Shown piece after piece: positions 36,565 to 46,518 of a DNA stretch of 64,000 bases. Position 1 is the first letter of the stretch. Every line of letters begins with the position of its first letter. A program made the position numbers and the translations under genes. Under the pieces are notes generated by a model. That model made no database searches. It was not told where the DNA came from and was given only the letters and a program-made list of their open reading frames with translations. The DNA is from Teredinibacter franksiae. Lineage in GTDB: Bacteria > Pseudomonadota > Gammaproteobacteria > Pseudomonadales > Cellvibrionaceae. The stretch spans positions 620,001 to 684,000 of the forward strand of contig NZ_JACJUV010000001.1 in assembly GCF_014218805.1 (NCBI RefSeq), given 5' to 3'.

Positions 36565-37668
36565 CTAACCCGCCTTCAGGTACACCACCCCAGAGTTTGC
36601 AACCCCCTTGCCCCACTGGCGATTAAATAGCTGCGCGTAACCTGCCATTTTTTCTGCCGTGCCAGCGCAACAGCCGTAGTGACGACCAAAGTTCTGAATG
36701 TGGTTAATCCATTTATCCGGGTTAATGCCCAAGCGCGCGATAATGGGCGGAACCTGGGCGGCTATAAAGCCGCGCTTGTTATCACGCAGTACACGGCCGG
36801 TTTTATCCACTAAGTCAAAATACTCTTCACGCGTAAAAGGCAAGGCAGCATGGAGTTTGGTATGGCTAGAACCGCTAAAGGGCATTAGCGCGCTTTCGGG
36901 CAAATCATTCAGCCCTAACTCGGCTTTTAATGTGCATTGTTGCTCTACCCGCTGCTCCACAACCGATTTTACTTTTAGCTTCTGTGTAGGTTGGGCATTT
37001 TTCGCGTTTTTCGTTTTTGTACAATTCACATAATCAAATAGCCGTTGCTGAATGGCGGTAAAATCGCTTTCTTCCAGCCCCGGCTCCATTGCCGCGCGTA
37101 TGGGGTTTAAGTCTACATAGGCCATACAACTGAGCAAGGCAGCCTCATCCAGCAAGGCCTGGCTTTTATATCGACTCTCCCAAAACCGACCCTTGCAATT
37201 TTCTTCTTCGTTGGCCATGCGGGCAATGGTTTCATTTACACCGCGCATGAACCAATCGATACCGTATAAACGCTCCCGCCACTTTTCTATTAACGCGAAA
37301 ACCACCTCCTGCTGCGCCTTATCCAGGGCCCCCGGCTCCGCCAACCAACGGTCGACCAGCATATGGCCTTTGTACAACTGCAACCACCGCTCAACCACCT
37401 CTTCCCGTGACCACGCCAATGCCCGCGCTTTATCCACGTGCAGCACCACGTGGTAATGGTTACTCATAACCGCGTAGGCGCAAATATCAATGGCGTAAAC
37501 ATAAGAGAGGAATTTTAACCGAGACACTATCCATTGCTTACGGTGATCGAAGCACTCACCCGTGGCGGAATCACTCCCACACAAATACGCGCGCCGAACG
37601 CAGCGCACGTAGCAGTGATAAAAAGGGGTCGCTTCTAGGCAGATTTGATCTTGTCTTTTTATGGTCAT
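36565..37668 (-). CDS. Y1/IS200-like transposase, long form
   Basis: 367 residues. The HUH motif is AYAVMSNHYHVVLHVD (His71-Tyr-His73). The helix CMAYVDLNPIRAAM holds the candidate Tyr. The protein belongs to the long RAYT-related group seen in many marine Gammaproteobacteria. The C-terminal end (YAQLFNRQWGKGVANSG) is the piece copied at 33.0 kb and in decayed form at 35.8 kb. The frame is intact. Confidence 0.85.
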   Translation of the reverse strand: MTIKRQDQICLEATPFYHCYVRCVRRAYLCGSDSATGECFDHRKQWIVSRLKFLSYVYAIDICAYAVMSNHYHVVLHVDKARALAWSREEVVERWLQLYKGHMLVDRWLAEPGALDKAQQEVVFALIEKWRERLYGIDWFMRGVNETIARMANEEENCKGRFWESRYKSQALLDEAALLSCMAYVDLNPIRAAMEPGLEESDFTAIQQRLFDYVNCTKTKNAKNAQPTQKLKVKSVVEQRVEQQCTLKAELGLNDLPESALMPFSGSSHTKLHAALPFTREEYFDLVDKTGRVLRDNKRGFIAAQVPPIIARLGINPDKWINHIQNFGRHYGCCAGTAEKMAGYAQLFNRQWGKGVANSGVVYLKAG

Positions 37669-37784
37669 TGTTAGGTATTTTGCTCGAAGTGGGAAGGGCT
37701 GTCAAGTTAGTGCGTGTCCTATTTATTCTTTCAACAATTTTGAGGGGTGACAACTAGCCTGACACAGAGGGCTACCCTATTTTA

Positions 37785-38468
37785 TTAAACATCGTTAGTC
37801 GACTTGTAATAGGCTTGCGCAATTTTCAAGTCGTCGTAAGTATCTATATCGATACTGCAATGCTGAGGCTTGATGTCGAGATATACTTTATCCCCAAGAA
37901 AATATTTATACTTGAGCATAACCTTTTTGGACGCCATATAATTTCCATTTGTCACCCTATACCACTGGGGAAGATCTTGGCTCACTGTATGGTTTTCATT
38001 AGCCTCATAGTTTAAAGGGCCAACCTCACTCCAAACATAATCTTTCATCTGTACTACACTAACTAGACTATCAAACTCACCCTGAACAACTTTATTACTG
38101 AACTCGTAAAAGCTTGCTTTAAAGTCATCTTCATTAAAAAACGGAACAACAAATGGCGTCCACGCTATATACTCCGCTTCAACATTAGATATCACATGCT
38201 GAATGACTTCAGAAAATGTAGCCTCATGTCCCAATGAGAAGTACGAATCTCTTTCTTGAACCATCACTCCACATCTATACGCAATTTCAGATATTTTTTC
38301 CGATTCAGTATTAACAATAACTCTATCGCTCGGGAGCACTTTTTGTAATTGCCTAATTTTTCTTTCCAATAGGCTTTCTTCTCCGGAAACTGAAGAAAAC
38401 ACCTTTTCCTTTACTCGGCTTGACCCTAATCGAGCGGGTATCACTGCAACAAGATCATAATCGACCAT
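37785..38468 (-). CDS. Acylneuraminate cytidylyltransferase-like protein (second CMP-sugar enzyme)
   Basis: 227 residues with the fold and motifs of NeuA/KdsB-type transferases: VIPARLGSSRVKEK at the start and VIVNTESEKISEIA. The C-terminus KPQHCSIDIDTYDDLKIAQA has the usual metal-binding Asp pair and D-x-x-E/D end. The N-terminal motif departs from R-x-G-S-K of PseF. It is unlike PseF in the same locus, so it could activate another acidic sugar or act in a modification. It lies alone, 562 bp beyond Wzy. Confidence 0.75.
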   Translation of the reverse strand: MVDYDLVAVIPARLGSSRVKEKVFSSVSGEESLLERKIRQLQKVLPSDRVIVNTESEKISEIAYRCGVMVQERDSYFSLGHEATFSEVIQHVISNVEAEYIAWTPFVVPFFNEDDFKASFYEFSNKVVQGEFDSLVSVVQMKDYVWSEVGPLNYEANENHTVSQDLPQWYRVTNGNYMASKKVMLKYKYFLGDKVYLDIKPQHCSIDIDTYDDLKIAQAYYKSTNDV

Positions 38469-39030
38469 CTCGCCCTCCTCTACTAATTACGAAAGTTTTG
38501 TATCACCTCAACCAAAGAAGCACAAAGAATACGGCTTGGCTTTTTGGCTTCCAAATAAATTACTTAATAATACTGCCTATGACACGTACTACGTTTTAAC
38601 GAACCAATTAACAAACCAAACCTAAACCACATAAGGAAATCAAATAACTACTCGATCATCACTAGCAACACACCCTGAACTGTTCACTACGAACTTTTCC
38701 CTACAATCTAAGCAAAAAGATCGCGCATTCAACACCAACCACCTCTAACCCCGTTTGCATAATAGGTACTACCCTAGGAATAAAGGCACTCCCTATCAAC
38801 ATTATTCTTTTGGCTGCAATATAATTCGCGACTTCAGCGACGAACAAAAAACCATATTGTATTATCTAATTTTCTCTGCGCTCACACATTCAACCATACA
38901 AAACTCAAACATTTAACCTGCATCACCTCATAAACTCGGAAAAAATCCTTAACCCCCACATAAGCAACATGACTAATAGTTCGAACCATGCCACTTAAAA
39001 CGCGGAATTAAGCCATATCCAAAGGTCAAA
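38469..39030. other. 562-bp AT-rich gap
   Basis: I see no gene, repeat or strong hairpin. It is AT-rich like the adjoining glycan genes and may be the remains of deleted cassette genes. Confidence 0.4.
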
Positions 39031-40143
39031 TTAACCAATTTTTCTAGCATCCACACCGCCCTGCTTATCTTCACTAAATCCGCAAATCATACCCATGCTA
39101 ACAAATAGTAGAATTGAAGGTACTGCGATAAAAGGCACTTTGGAAAGTGCAAAGTATAAAAAGAAAAGCACTGATTTCCTCATGCCTAAAGTAAATACGA
39201 CTAAGACGCAAAACCCGATAAACACTATTAACCCTACTCTATCCAGAGTATAAATTACCTGGCCTGCATCCTTGAAATTCCCTAGATAGTTGTTCCTTAA
39301 CTCATCTCTTGACATGCTTAAATCAAACACTCCATATGCGCTACAAAAACCGCTTCCAACCAATAGATTAGGCGAACTTAACAGAAATGCAACATGTGTA
39401 TATCTAAGACCTGCAGGACTCATGCGAACGTTAGATTCCCGATCGATGGCAAATTTGTATAAACCGGCGAGTGAAGTAACCAAAAATAAGACAACGATTA
39501 CCTTAAAGACAACTTTTCTCTTTATATTCTCATTAAATATGTAACTAACAGCCACCAACATTGTAGGCAATGAAAAGGTAATCAACGGCCACTTCATAGA
39601 AAGCAATCTTCCCGATAACATATATCTTGTAAAAATCAATGCAAGAATTGTCATTCCGAAAAGAGAAGGCTCATCAAACAAGCCCGTCGCTCTATACGGG
39701 ATATAGCTACTACCGCCAAAACTTGTCTGAGTTTCGAGCCGAATTACTTGATTAAAAAACTCCCCCGCCCCCAACACAAGACATAACCAGTGGATGAGGA
39801 AAATCGCTGCATGCACTGAAATCGCATAACCTATACCCTTAACTAAATGATTCCGTGTATTACAAATCATAAATAATAGAACAACAATAACCTTCACAAT
39901 CACGTTAGCCATTACAGATACTTGCTCTGTAATACAGTGAAAGGATATAAACACGCAATATATAAGCGGAATAAGGAAAAGGAAAATTTTCCGGAGCTGT
40001 CTTTTTGATACAATCACACTACCGGCCATTAAAGATACAAAAATTGAGCAGAGCATGAACAGAAAACCAACCAACTGAACTACCTGATAGTTTTCCGATA
40101 CAACAAAAAAAATAGCAATACCACAAAGATGCCCTCTATTCAC
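39031..40143 (-). CDS. wzy: Wzy-like O-antigen/capsule polymerase
   Basis: 370 residues with about ten hydrophobic segments (for example IAIFFVVSENYQVV, LIPLIYCVFISFHC, VIVVLLFMICN) and a large loop near residues 225-290. That loop includes LLVGSGFCSAYGVFD, similar to the GxG-type loop of Wzy/WaaL proteins. Polymerases of this kind join repeat units at the outer face of the inner membrane. Sequence identity in the family is low, so the call rests on topology and context. It overlaps the GT4 gene by 8 bp. Confidence 0.75.
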   Translation of the reverse strand: MNRGHLCGIAIFFVVSENYQVVQLVGFLFMLCSIFVSLMAGSVIVSKRQLRKIFLFLIPLIYCVFISFHCITEQVSVMANVIVKVIVVLLFMICNTRNHLVKGIGYAISVHAAIFLIHWLCLVLGAGEFFNQVIRLETQTSFGGSSYIPYRATGLFDEPSLFGMTILALIFTRYMLSGRLLSMKWPLITFSLPTMLVAVSYIFNENIKRKVVFKVIVVLFLVTSLAGLYKFAIDRESNVRMSPAGLRYTHVAFLLSSPNLLVGSGFCSAYGVFDLSMSRDELRNNYLGNFKDAGQVIYTLDRVGLIVFIGFCVLVVFTLGMRKSVLFFLYFALSKVPFIAVPSILLFVSMGMICGFSEDKQGGVDARKIG

Positions 40144-41269
40144 TTAGCAATTTCCGCCATTTCTCTAGAATTTCTTTGGGGGAATATTTTTCTTGAGCGA
40201 ACCGTCGATTAGCAATTCCTAGTTGCTTGCGTTGATCACAGGACATTTGAGATATTTTCGTCAACGTATAATCCAAATCGTTTACCACATTTTTTGAGTC
40301 AGGAACAAGAAACACCCCTGAACAATCTTTTACTGATAACGTATCAGGACGTTCAATTCCTACAACCAAGCAGCCAGACAGCATACACTCAATCATCGAG
40401 CGCTGGAGACCTTCAATTTTAGAGACAGAGATAAATACATCCCCAACAAATAAATTATGATAAGGTTTTGCTACCGTGCCTTTGTAACTGATATATTCAC
40501 TGTTCGTTAACGCTTCATTTAGATGGCTCTCAATGCCGAGTGCACCATATACATTTATGTCAATTTCATTAGAAAAAATCGACGACTTCTCAACAAGTTT
40601 CAATATTAAATCGCCCCCTTTCCTTGAGCACCATGTTCCCACAAAACAAACAACAGGCTTGACTTCTAAGCGATGCTCCTTTAGACCAAAATCACTTAAT
40701 TCAAAATGATTAGGGATCACGGAATACTTCCTTGAAACCGTGCCTATATCCACTAAATACACCAAAGAACACCTTTCAAACTTGTAAAATATTTTTTCTA
40801 GATAGTATTTTACAATTCCAGGATAGATTGTAGAAAGAGAACACCCCCAATCACCATTTCCACGCCGTATGTACACGAGCCGATCACATCGATCCAACAT
40901 TGAAGTATAAAAAAGAAAAGGTTGAGTGATTATGATTTTCGCTTGTTTATTTACAAACGCAAACAAATAAACACATAGGTTAAATTTCACGAAACAGTAC
41001 AGTAGGTATACTTGCCTAATAAAATAGATACTTTTTACAAAATTACGCACTTTCGTTAGAATATTATTACTTTCAGCCACACCACCAACCTTACCTTCTA
41101 GACCACCGGCATTAAATACAATATTTTTCGTTCTAAAAACACGCATTTCCAATGATAACAGATCTGCCAAATTGCTCATAGATATTGGCGGACCGATTTT
41201 ATCTGTCTTAATCCCCGCCAAAAACAAACCAACATCAGCAGAACGAATTTCTTTCAAATATTCAAACAT
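40136..41269 (-). CDS. Glycosyltransferase family 4
   Basis: 377 residues. The GT-B C-terminal half shows PVVCFVGTWCSRKGGDLIL, then DVFISVSKIEGLQRSMIECMLSGCLVVG, the E-x7-E region of GT4. The N-terminal half is weakly conserved. It would add one sugar to the lipid-linked repeat unit; donor and acceptor are unknown. It overlaps wzy and wzx by a few bases, so it is coupled in the operon. Confidence 0.83.
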   Translation of the reverse strand: MFEYLKEIRSADVGLFLAGIKTDKIGPPISMSNLADLLSLEMRVFRTKNIVFNAGGLEGKVGGVAESNNILTKVRNFVKSIYFIRQVYLLYCFVKFNLCVYLFAFVNKQAKIIITQPFLFYTSMLDRCDRLVYIRRGNGDWGCSLSTIYPGIVKYYLEKIFYKFERCSLVYLVDIGTVSRKYSVIPNHFELSDFGLKEHRLEVKPVVCFVGTWCSRKGGDLILKLVEKSSIFSNEIDINVYGALGIESHLNEALTNSEYISYKGTVAKPYHNLFVGDVFISVSKIEGLQRSMIECMLSGCLVVGIERPDTLSVKDCSGVFLVPDSKNVVNDLDYTLTKISQMSCDQRKQLGIANRRFAQEKYSPKEILEKWRKLLSE

Positions 41270-42530
41270 CAGATCGAGCCTCTACACCCATTTTAGAATA
41301 ATACTGATACAGGCATAACAAGCCGAAAATAAGCTCACAACTCACAACCCAATAAAGAAACAAAGAAAAACTAGTGTAAAAAAAGACACCCCAAATCGCC
41401 AGAAAGCAGAGCGAAATAGAATTCGAAAGAACAAGCAACTTTCCATAAGTAGCTTTATCACAATGCTTAACGGTATAATTAGAGCCGAAAACTATAAGGA
41501 AAGGCATAGAAAATAATATGAGAGATAACACCTTTAAGGTAACCAACATGCGTTCGCTATAGTGTTCACCAGAAAAATACCTAAGAGCAAACTCGCCAAA
41601 CAAAAACACTCCTAACCAGATAAAAACCGATAGCGCCAACTGAAAAATAAACAAATCCCTGTAAAAGCGACGAGAATCATCATCATTAGAAAAAAACAGG
41701 TCTCCCAGCAACGTCATTGGCATTTTTAACAGATTCACAATTTTTTCAGCAACGTCGTATATAGTAACAGCGGCATAACCAAAGATTAAGCCAATCAACA
41801 CCTTTGCACCATTGGTATGAAGCTGCATAAGCTTACCCAACAGCAGCCACCTTGCAACTTTAAAATACTCCCTACTCTTTACCTTAAAGGTAGATCGTGA
41901 AATCACATAACTACTGACTTTGACAGAAAATGTATACACCAGTATAGAACAAATAGTTGCCACAGTATAAATTAACGGAATCTTCCAATAGTCTTTCTCG
42001 CTTGACAGGAAAAACAAAACCCCTATAAGAACAATAAGTTTTTCCGATACGGAGGCGAACAATACAACATCAAATTTCCCGAGACCAACTACAAAGTGGT
42101 TCAGAGTAAAAACGACGCCTAACATTGGATATGCACAAAACATAGAGGCAACAAACTCAATATGCGTCTGGGATCTAAAAGCGCAAGCAACAACAAAAAA
42201 GGGGAAAACCACGCAGCACAAACACAGCTTCATATAGACAGGCATCAAGATAGATAGTCTCAGTGATTCAGGGCTACCCTGACTCAAAAAGACTTGACGC
42301 GAAGAATAGCTATCCATATTTAAACTCATTATCTTTGCGGCAAACGCTGAAACTCCAACCCAAAACACTATAAAACCGAATTTTTCTAGCCCGACTGTAG
42401 AGATACAAATCGGATACACTATTAGCGGAACAACCAACAAATTCATTTTAGATAAAAACAAAAAAAACAAACTCTTACTGAATAATCGGTCAAACATAAC
42501 GCCCCCTATGAGCATCAAGTGGCCGCTCAT
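41262..42530 (-). CDS. wzx: Wzx-like polysaccharide flippase
   Basis: 422 residues with about twelve membrane spans (SKMNLLVVPLIVYPICIS, FIVFWVGVSAFAAKIMSLN, VFLFGEFALRYFSG). The MATE/PST pattern LGLEKFG is seen as TVGLEKFGFIVFW. The start may be the ATG at 42497 (MFDRLFSKSL). It would flip undecaprenyl-linked repeat units to the periplasm for Wzy. It sits between two glycosyltransferases. Confidence 0.85.
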   Translation of the reverse strand: MSGHLMLIGGVMFDRLFSKSLFFLFLSKMNLLVVPLIVYPICISTVGLEKFGFIVFWVGVSAFAAKIMSLNMDSYSSRQVFLSQGSPESLRLSILMPVYMKLCLCCVVFPFFVVACAFRSQTHIEFVASMFCAYPMLGVVFTLNHFVVGLGKFDVVLFASVSEKLIVLIGVLFFLSSEKDYWKIPLIYTVATICSILVYTFSVKVSSYVISRSTFKVKSREYFKVARWLLLGKLMQLHTNGAKVLIGLIFGYAAVTIYDVAEKIVNLLKMPMTLLGDLFFSNDDDSRRFYRDLFIFQLALSVFIWLGVFLFGEFALRYFSGEHYSERMLVTLKVLSLILFSMPFLIVFGSNYTVKHCDKATYGKLLVLSNSISLCFLAIWGVFFYTSFSLFLYWVVSCELIFGLLCLYQYYSKMGVEARSDV

Positions 42531-42532
42531 CC

Positions 42533-43579
42533 CTAGATATACTCATGAAACATTGACTCCCACATGTGCTTCCTTGTGCAGGACTCTCCAAGCCGCTCCG
42601 TAAAATAGGGATACAACACGTGAGTGTTTTCCCTGCTTTTCAATAATGCATACATCAAAAGGGAGGAGCCAACTCCATACACAACAAGATCCTTACTAAA
42701 AAGAATCAAAAGCTCCATATTAACTGACTGGGGCAATATTTCGACTGTCAAACCAAACTTCCCAAACCTTTCCATTACCAACCGCTTAAATTCGTTCGAC
42801 TGAAAAGGGTGAAACTTTATTGCGATTTCCTTTTCCTTGTATCTACCGGAAAGAAACCAGTCTAGAAATTCAGCATACATCTCAATAGAAACAACATTCT
42901 GCTCCACTAATGCATCAAAAACAAAAACATTTTTTGCCCTAACCTTATAGCTGACCAACTTCCCAAATCGTTCTGGTACCCGAAGAATTTTTCGATTTGG
43001 AGACAGGCTAGTTCGAAAAGAGATTTTATCTAATCCATAACAAATGGATTTACGTATTCCAATATCAGAGTACATGCTGGCGTATGTCGGTAGCCTCTCC
43101 ACCATAGACGAAGGGAACACTCTAAATATATATTTAACGCAATAGTGCGACCAGTGTATTCTATTGGGAAACTTTTTTAACAAAGCTTTTTCTGAGAGAT
43201 ATGCATCCCCCCCATCCTCAATATAGTGAACCTGCCTGCATTTCTCATGACTTATAAAAACCGAATATATAGGGTTTCGGCAGTGCGGTGCATAATATAT
43301 GAAATCTTCTCCTCCTATAAATTTATCGACAACATCATCTACAACTTTAATATACTTTCTATTCTCGAAAAATTTCAACTTGTACAAGTTGCGAGGACTA
43401 TTAAAAGGATGGAGATATATCTGATTAGATAAAATACACGTAAACTTTATACTTGACGGTGCCTCAACACCTCTAAAACAAACAAACAGCACATCTTCAA
43501 CATTTAATTGCTTAACCTCAACAATAAGCATCGATATCAAAACATTTATCTGGCTATGTATATGGAATATATGTTTCAT
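42533..43579 (-). CDS. Sialyltransferase-like glycosyltransferase (GT52/polysialyltransferase-type fold)
   Basis: 348 residues, weakly conserved. YIEDGGDAYLSEKAL near residue 117, the AIKFHPFQSNEFK block near 250 and VVYGVGSSLLMYAL near 305 match the spacing of E-D/E-G, H-P and S-S motifs in bacterial sialyltransferases and polysialyltransferases. In this locus the likely donor is CMP-pseudaminate. It follows the GT2 gene by 22 bp. Confidence 0.6.
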   Translation of the reverse strand: MKHIFHIHSQINVLISMLIVEVKQLNVEDVLFVCFRGVEAPSSIKFTCILSNQIYLHPFNSPRNLYKLKFFENRKYIKVVDDVVDKFIGGEDFIYYAPHCRNPIYSVFISHEKCRQVHYIEDGGDAYLSEKALLKKFPNRIHWSHYCVKYIFRVFPSSMVERLPTYASMYSDIGIRKSICYGLDKISFRTSLSPNRKILRVPERFGKLVSYKVRAKNVFVFDALVEQNVVSIEMYAEFLDWFLSGRYKEKEIAIKFHPFQSNEFKRLVMERFGKFGLTVEILPQSVNMELLILFSKDLVVYGVGSSLLMYALLKSRENTHVLYPYFTERLGESCTRKHMWESMFHEYI

Positions 43580-43601
43580 ACTTTATTGCTATCGACTCGA
43601 A

Positions 43602-44468
43602 TTATTTTGACCTAGTGAGCCTATAGACTACCCCCCTGAAAAACGACCCAAAAACTCTAACGGAAAACCTAGAAATACTCATCAAAAAAAACATGGGCAA
43701 GGAATAATATCTCACCAAATAAAAATATTTCATTACATTGAACTCCATTCTGGCATATTCAAATCCAGCCCTTCGATTATTCAAACCAGCAACGCGCACT
43801 TTAACCAACACCTCCTGTATATTGTAGAACTTACACCCGACCATAATCATTGAAACCCATAATGGATAATCCTCAACACCTCGAAAATCCTGATAATTTC
43901 CTGCCAACAATACGGCCGACCGCCTAAACATCACTGTTACATGGTTCATCGGACAGTAAAACTTGCTTGAACCTACTATAGACTCGTGTGATTCCTTAAC
44001 ATATCGTTTAGCACTCTCCTGATCTTCCGAATACAAAAACTCGGAAATCAGCCCACCAACAACATCTAATTCCGGGTTTTGACGGAATTTTTCTATTTGA
44101 AGCTCAAATCTATTAGAGCAAGATATATCATCAGCATCCATTCTTGCAATCAACTCATTAGAACAGTATGTGACCCCTTTATTAAGGGCAACGGCAAGCC
44201 CTCTATTTTCTGAAAAAGAAATTTGCTGTATATTGTTCCCTCGACCATAGAAGGCCAGCCATTTTTCATGCTCATCTGTTAAAGGGCCATTTTTTATTAT
44301 TACTACCTCATCCGGACACACCGTTTGCTTTACTATACTCTCTAAAGCTCTAGCGAAATACGCAGGGTCATCATTAATATATACAGCCATCAACACACTA
44401 AACTTTGGAAAATCTAGTGCTGGCTCCGCTTCTGACTTACAAATCACGTTCATATTTAATTTCGACAT
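43602..44468 (-). CDS. Glycosyltransferase family 2
   Basis: 288 residues. FSVLMAVYINDDPAYFARAL is the GT2 start, ENRGLAVALNKGVTYCSNEL follows, and the DXD is in IARMDADDISCSNRF. VFRRSAVLLAGNYQD with GVEDYPLWVSM is the acceptor-side ED motif. It probably adds one sugar to the repeat unit. It overlaps the upstream gene by 32 bp. Confidence 0.88.
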   Translation of the reverse strand: MSKLNMNVICKSEAEPALDFPKFSVLMAVYINDDPAYFARALESIVKQTVCPDEVVIIKNGPLTDEHEKWLAFYGRGNNIQQISFSENRGLAVALNKGVTYCSNELIARMDADDISCSNRFELQIEKFRQNPELDVVGGLISEFLYSEDQESAKRYVKESHESIVGSSKFYCPMNHVTVMFRRSAVLLAGNYQDFRGVEDYPLWVSMIMVGCKFYNIQEVLVKVRVAGLNNRRAGFEYARMEFNVMKYFYLVRYYSLPMFFLMSISRFSVRVFGSFFRGVVYRLTRSK

Positions 44469-45453
44469 ATCTATTAAAAATAGCTTTCATAAAACACGGG
44501 AAATTTTCAAACTGGAGCTCCGCTAAATTATTCTGGATGGATAAAGATTTAATGCCGAAAATCGCAGATGCCGTTATAAGGCACGTACTATTTATCGACG
44601 CCACAGCATAAATATTTTCTTTATTCTGGAAAAGCAATTCTTCAAAACTATGCCCGCCTTCTACCACGACCATTCCATCATAATTAAACTTATTATCCGC
44701 CGGGTGCCTCTTCACAATGAAATTGCATGCATTATTCTCAGCATACAAATTGATTTTTTTAATAAAACCTGCGTACTCCAGCTCCGACAGTAGCCCCATA
44801 TCAACGTATGGTTGAGAGCAAAATATTATTGAATTCTGTGGAACCGTGACCCTTTTTCTTTTTGCGCTTTCTAAATTTCCAACTACAGAAACAAAGGCCT
44901 CCTTGTAATCGACAGACACATTCACGTCATTATCTTCAAAGAGTAGAAATCGCTTATTATTATAAAAAAATGAAAGGATCTGATTTGTTACATACGCAAA
45001 AGGGAAGAGAATTGCACTTTTACTTAACCTCCCCTTTTCTCTTAAAATTGCACTGAAAATATGGCGAAAACCGCCGTATGCGCCGATCCCATCCTCAATA
45101 AAAACAAATTGGATTTCACTTCTTAGCCTGAAGCACCGCCCTAACACGCTCATCGGAAAAAGCCTGTTCGCCGAAACAACCGAAATTTTATGAAGGCAGG
45201 CAGATTCACTGGAAATAATCGAGCATACTTCATCTGCAAGAGATTTAGAATTACCGTCGGCGAATAAAATCTCGACCCCGAGTTCTTTGCAATAACTTAT
45301 ATAACTAGGCTGGATAGTTACGCCACCCCAATAACCCTTTATTACGACATGAGATTTTATTAAATATTTTTTTTTACTCTCCAGAAATGTTATAAAATTA
45401 AGCAATTGAAACGACGAAGAGACACAACCTACAATTAACTCACTTGGCTTCAT
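44437..45453 (-). CDS. Alpha-2,8-polysialyltransferase family protein
   Basis: 338 residues. QFVFIEDGIGAYGGFRH near residue 117, NFIVKRHPADNKFNYDG near 245 and YAVASINSTCLITASAI near 290 are the D/E-D/E-G, H-P and S-S/T motifs of bacterial polysialyltransferases. Such enzymes add sialic acid-like residues from CMP-donors. Here the substrate is more likely pseudaminic acid, since the operon makes that sugar. It directly follows pseI (5-bp gap). Confidence 0.72.
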   Translation of the reverse strand: MKPSELIVGCVSSSFQLLNFITFLESKKKYLIKSHVVIKGYWGGVTIQPSYISYCKELGVEILFADGNSKSLADEVCSIISSESACLHKISVVSANRLFPMSVLGRCFRLRSEIQFVFIEDGIGAYGGFRHIFSAILREKGRLSKSAILFPFAYVTNQILSFFYNNKRFLLFEDNDVNVSVDYKEAFVSVVGNLESAKRKRVTVPQNSIIFCSQPYVDMGLLSELEYAGFIKKINLYAENNACNFIVKRHPADNKFNYDGMVVVEGGHSFEELLFQNKENIYAVASINSTCLITASAIFGIKSLSIQNNLAELQFENFPCFMKAIFNRYVEIKYERDL

Positions 45454-45458
45454 TTAAA

Positions 45459-46517
45459 TTACTCAGAAATCATCGTCTCTTTTAAAGATTCGCCACGCAG
45501 AACATCTCGTAACGCGACTTTCCCCATCACGTTAGATAATAACTTGGGGGGCATTCCAAAACCAGGGCGTATACTTTTCACATTATCTTCTGTAAATAGC
45601 TCCCCCGCTTTTACGTCCTTCACAACATATAATGACCTGCGAAATTTTATATTTCCTTTTTCAGCTTCAGTTCGCTCGTAATTTACTTTACCTAAAGCTG
45701 ACCACGCTGTTCTAGCGTCCTTACACAATTGTGCCAGTTCTGCAGGTTCAAGTGAAAAGCTGTCGTCGGCGCCACCGCCGTTGCGATCCAAAGTTACATG
45801 TTTCTCAACCACACAGGCCCCCAACACAATGGAAGCAACAGCTGTAGCGTTATCAATCGTATGATCTGACAACCCAGAAAAAACATCAAATCGCTTCGAT
45901 ATATCTGCTATTGTTGATAAATTATATTGTTCTGCCGGAGCTGGGTATCCACTTACGCAATGTAGTACAATTAACTCTTCACAACCATTCGCTCTAGCTG
46001 TATCCACAGCCTCTTTTATTTCTACATCATTCGCCATTCCTGTAGACAGAATCATTGGCTTACCTGCTTTGGCGACTCTAGCAATCAGCGGTATATCAAC
46101 CAATTCAAATGAAGCAATTTTGTAAGCAGGTGCCCCAAGCTCCTCCAATAAATCAACAGCAGAGAAATCAAAAGGTGAGCTAAAGATTGTAATCTCTAAT
46201 TCTTTAGCTTTTTGAAAAAGTGGTTTATGCCATTCCCACGGCATATGAGCACCTTTGTACAATTCATAAAGTGTTTGGCCATCCCACAACCCCCCCCTAA
46301 TCTGGAAGTCCTCAGAATCACAGTCCATTGTTATAGTGTCATGCGTATAAGTTTGAAGCTTAATCGCATCTGCACCCGCCTTTTTTGCCTCCTCCATAAT
46401 CCTGAAAGCACGTGAGATATCACCATTATGATTCGCGGATAGTTCGGCGATAATATATGGACGAAATTCTGGGCCAATTTTTCGCCCATCAATACTAATA
46501 AAAGGTTTCATTGTCAT
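45459..46517 (-). CDS. pseI: Pseudaminic acid synthase
   Basis: 352 residues from ATG 46517, two bases after the PseG-PseH stop. The frame extends upstream to 46580, but into the previous gene. The NeuB-type barrel has YIIAELSANHNGDISRA, DAIKLQTYT, ITIFSSPFD, KIASFELVD, STGMA, LHCVSGYPAP, GLSDHT and VVEKHVTLDR. The SAF domain at the C-terminus begins KFRRSLYVVKDVKAGE. PseI condenses 6-deoxy-AltdiNAc with phosphoenolpyruvate. ELSANHNG is the form typical of PseI rather than NeuB. Confidence 0.92.
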   Translation of the reverse strand: MTMKPFISIDGRKIGPEFRPYIIAELSANHNGDISRAFRIMEEAKKAGADAIKLQTYTHDTITMDCDSEDFQIRGGLWDGQTLYELYKGAHMPWEWHKPLFQKAKELEITIFSSPFDFSAVDLLEELGAPAYKIASFELVDIPLIARVAKAGKPMILSTGMANDVEIKEAVDTARANGCEELIVLHCVSGYPAPAEQYNLSTIADISKRFDVFSGLSDHTIDNATAVASIVLGACVVEKHVTLDRNGGGADDSFSLEPAELAQLCKDARTAWSALGKVNYERTEAEKGNIKFRRSLYVVKDVKAGELFTEDNVKSIRPGFGMPPKLLSNVMGKVALRDVLRGESLKETMISE

Positions 46518-46518
46518 C

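Larger units (their letters stand above)
35864..37720. mobile_element. Candidate mobile unit between 19-bp direct repeats
   Basis: TCAAGTTAGTGCGTGTCCT occurs exactly at 35864-35882 and 37702-37720. It encloses a small lipoprotein gene and a Y1 transposase gene. The repeats could be element ends or a target duplication. Fragments of the same transposase elsewhere show the family moves or recombines. Confidence 0.45.
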
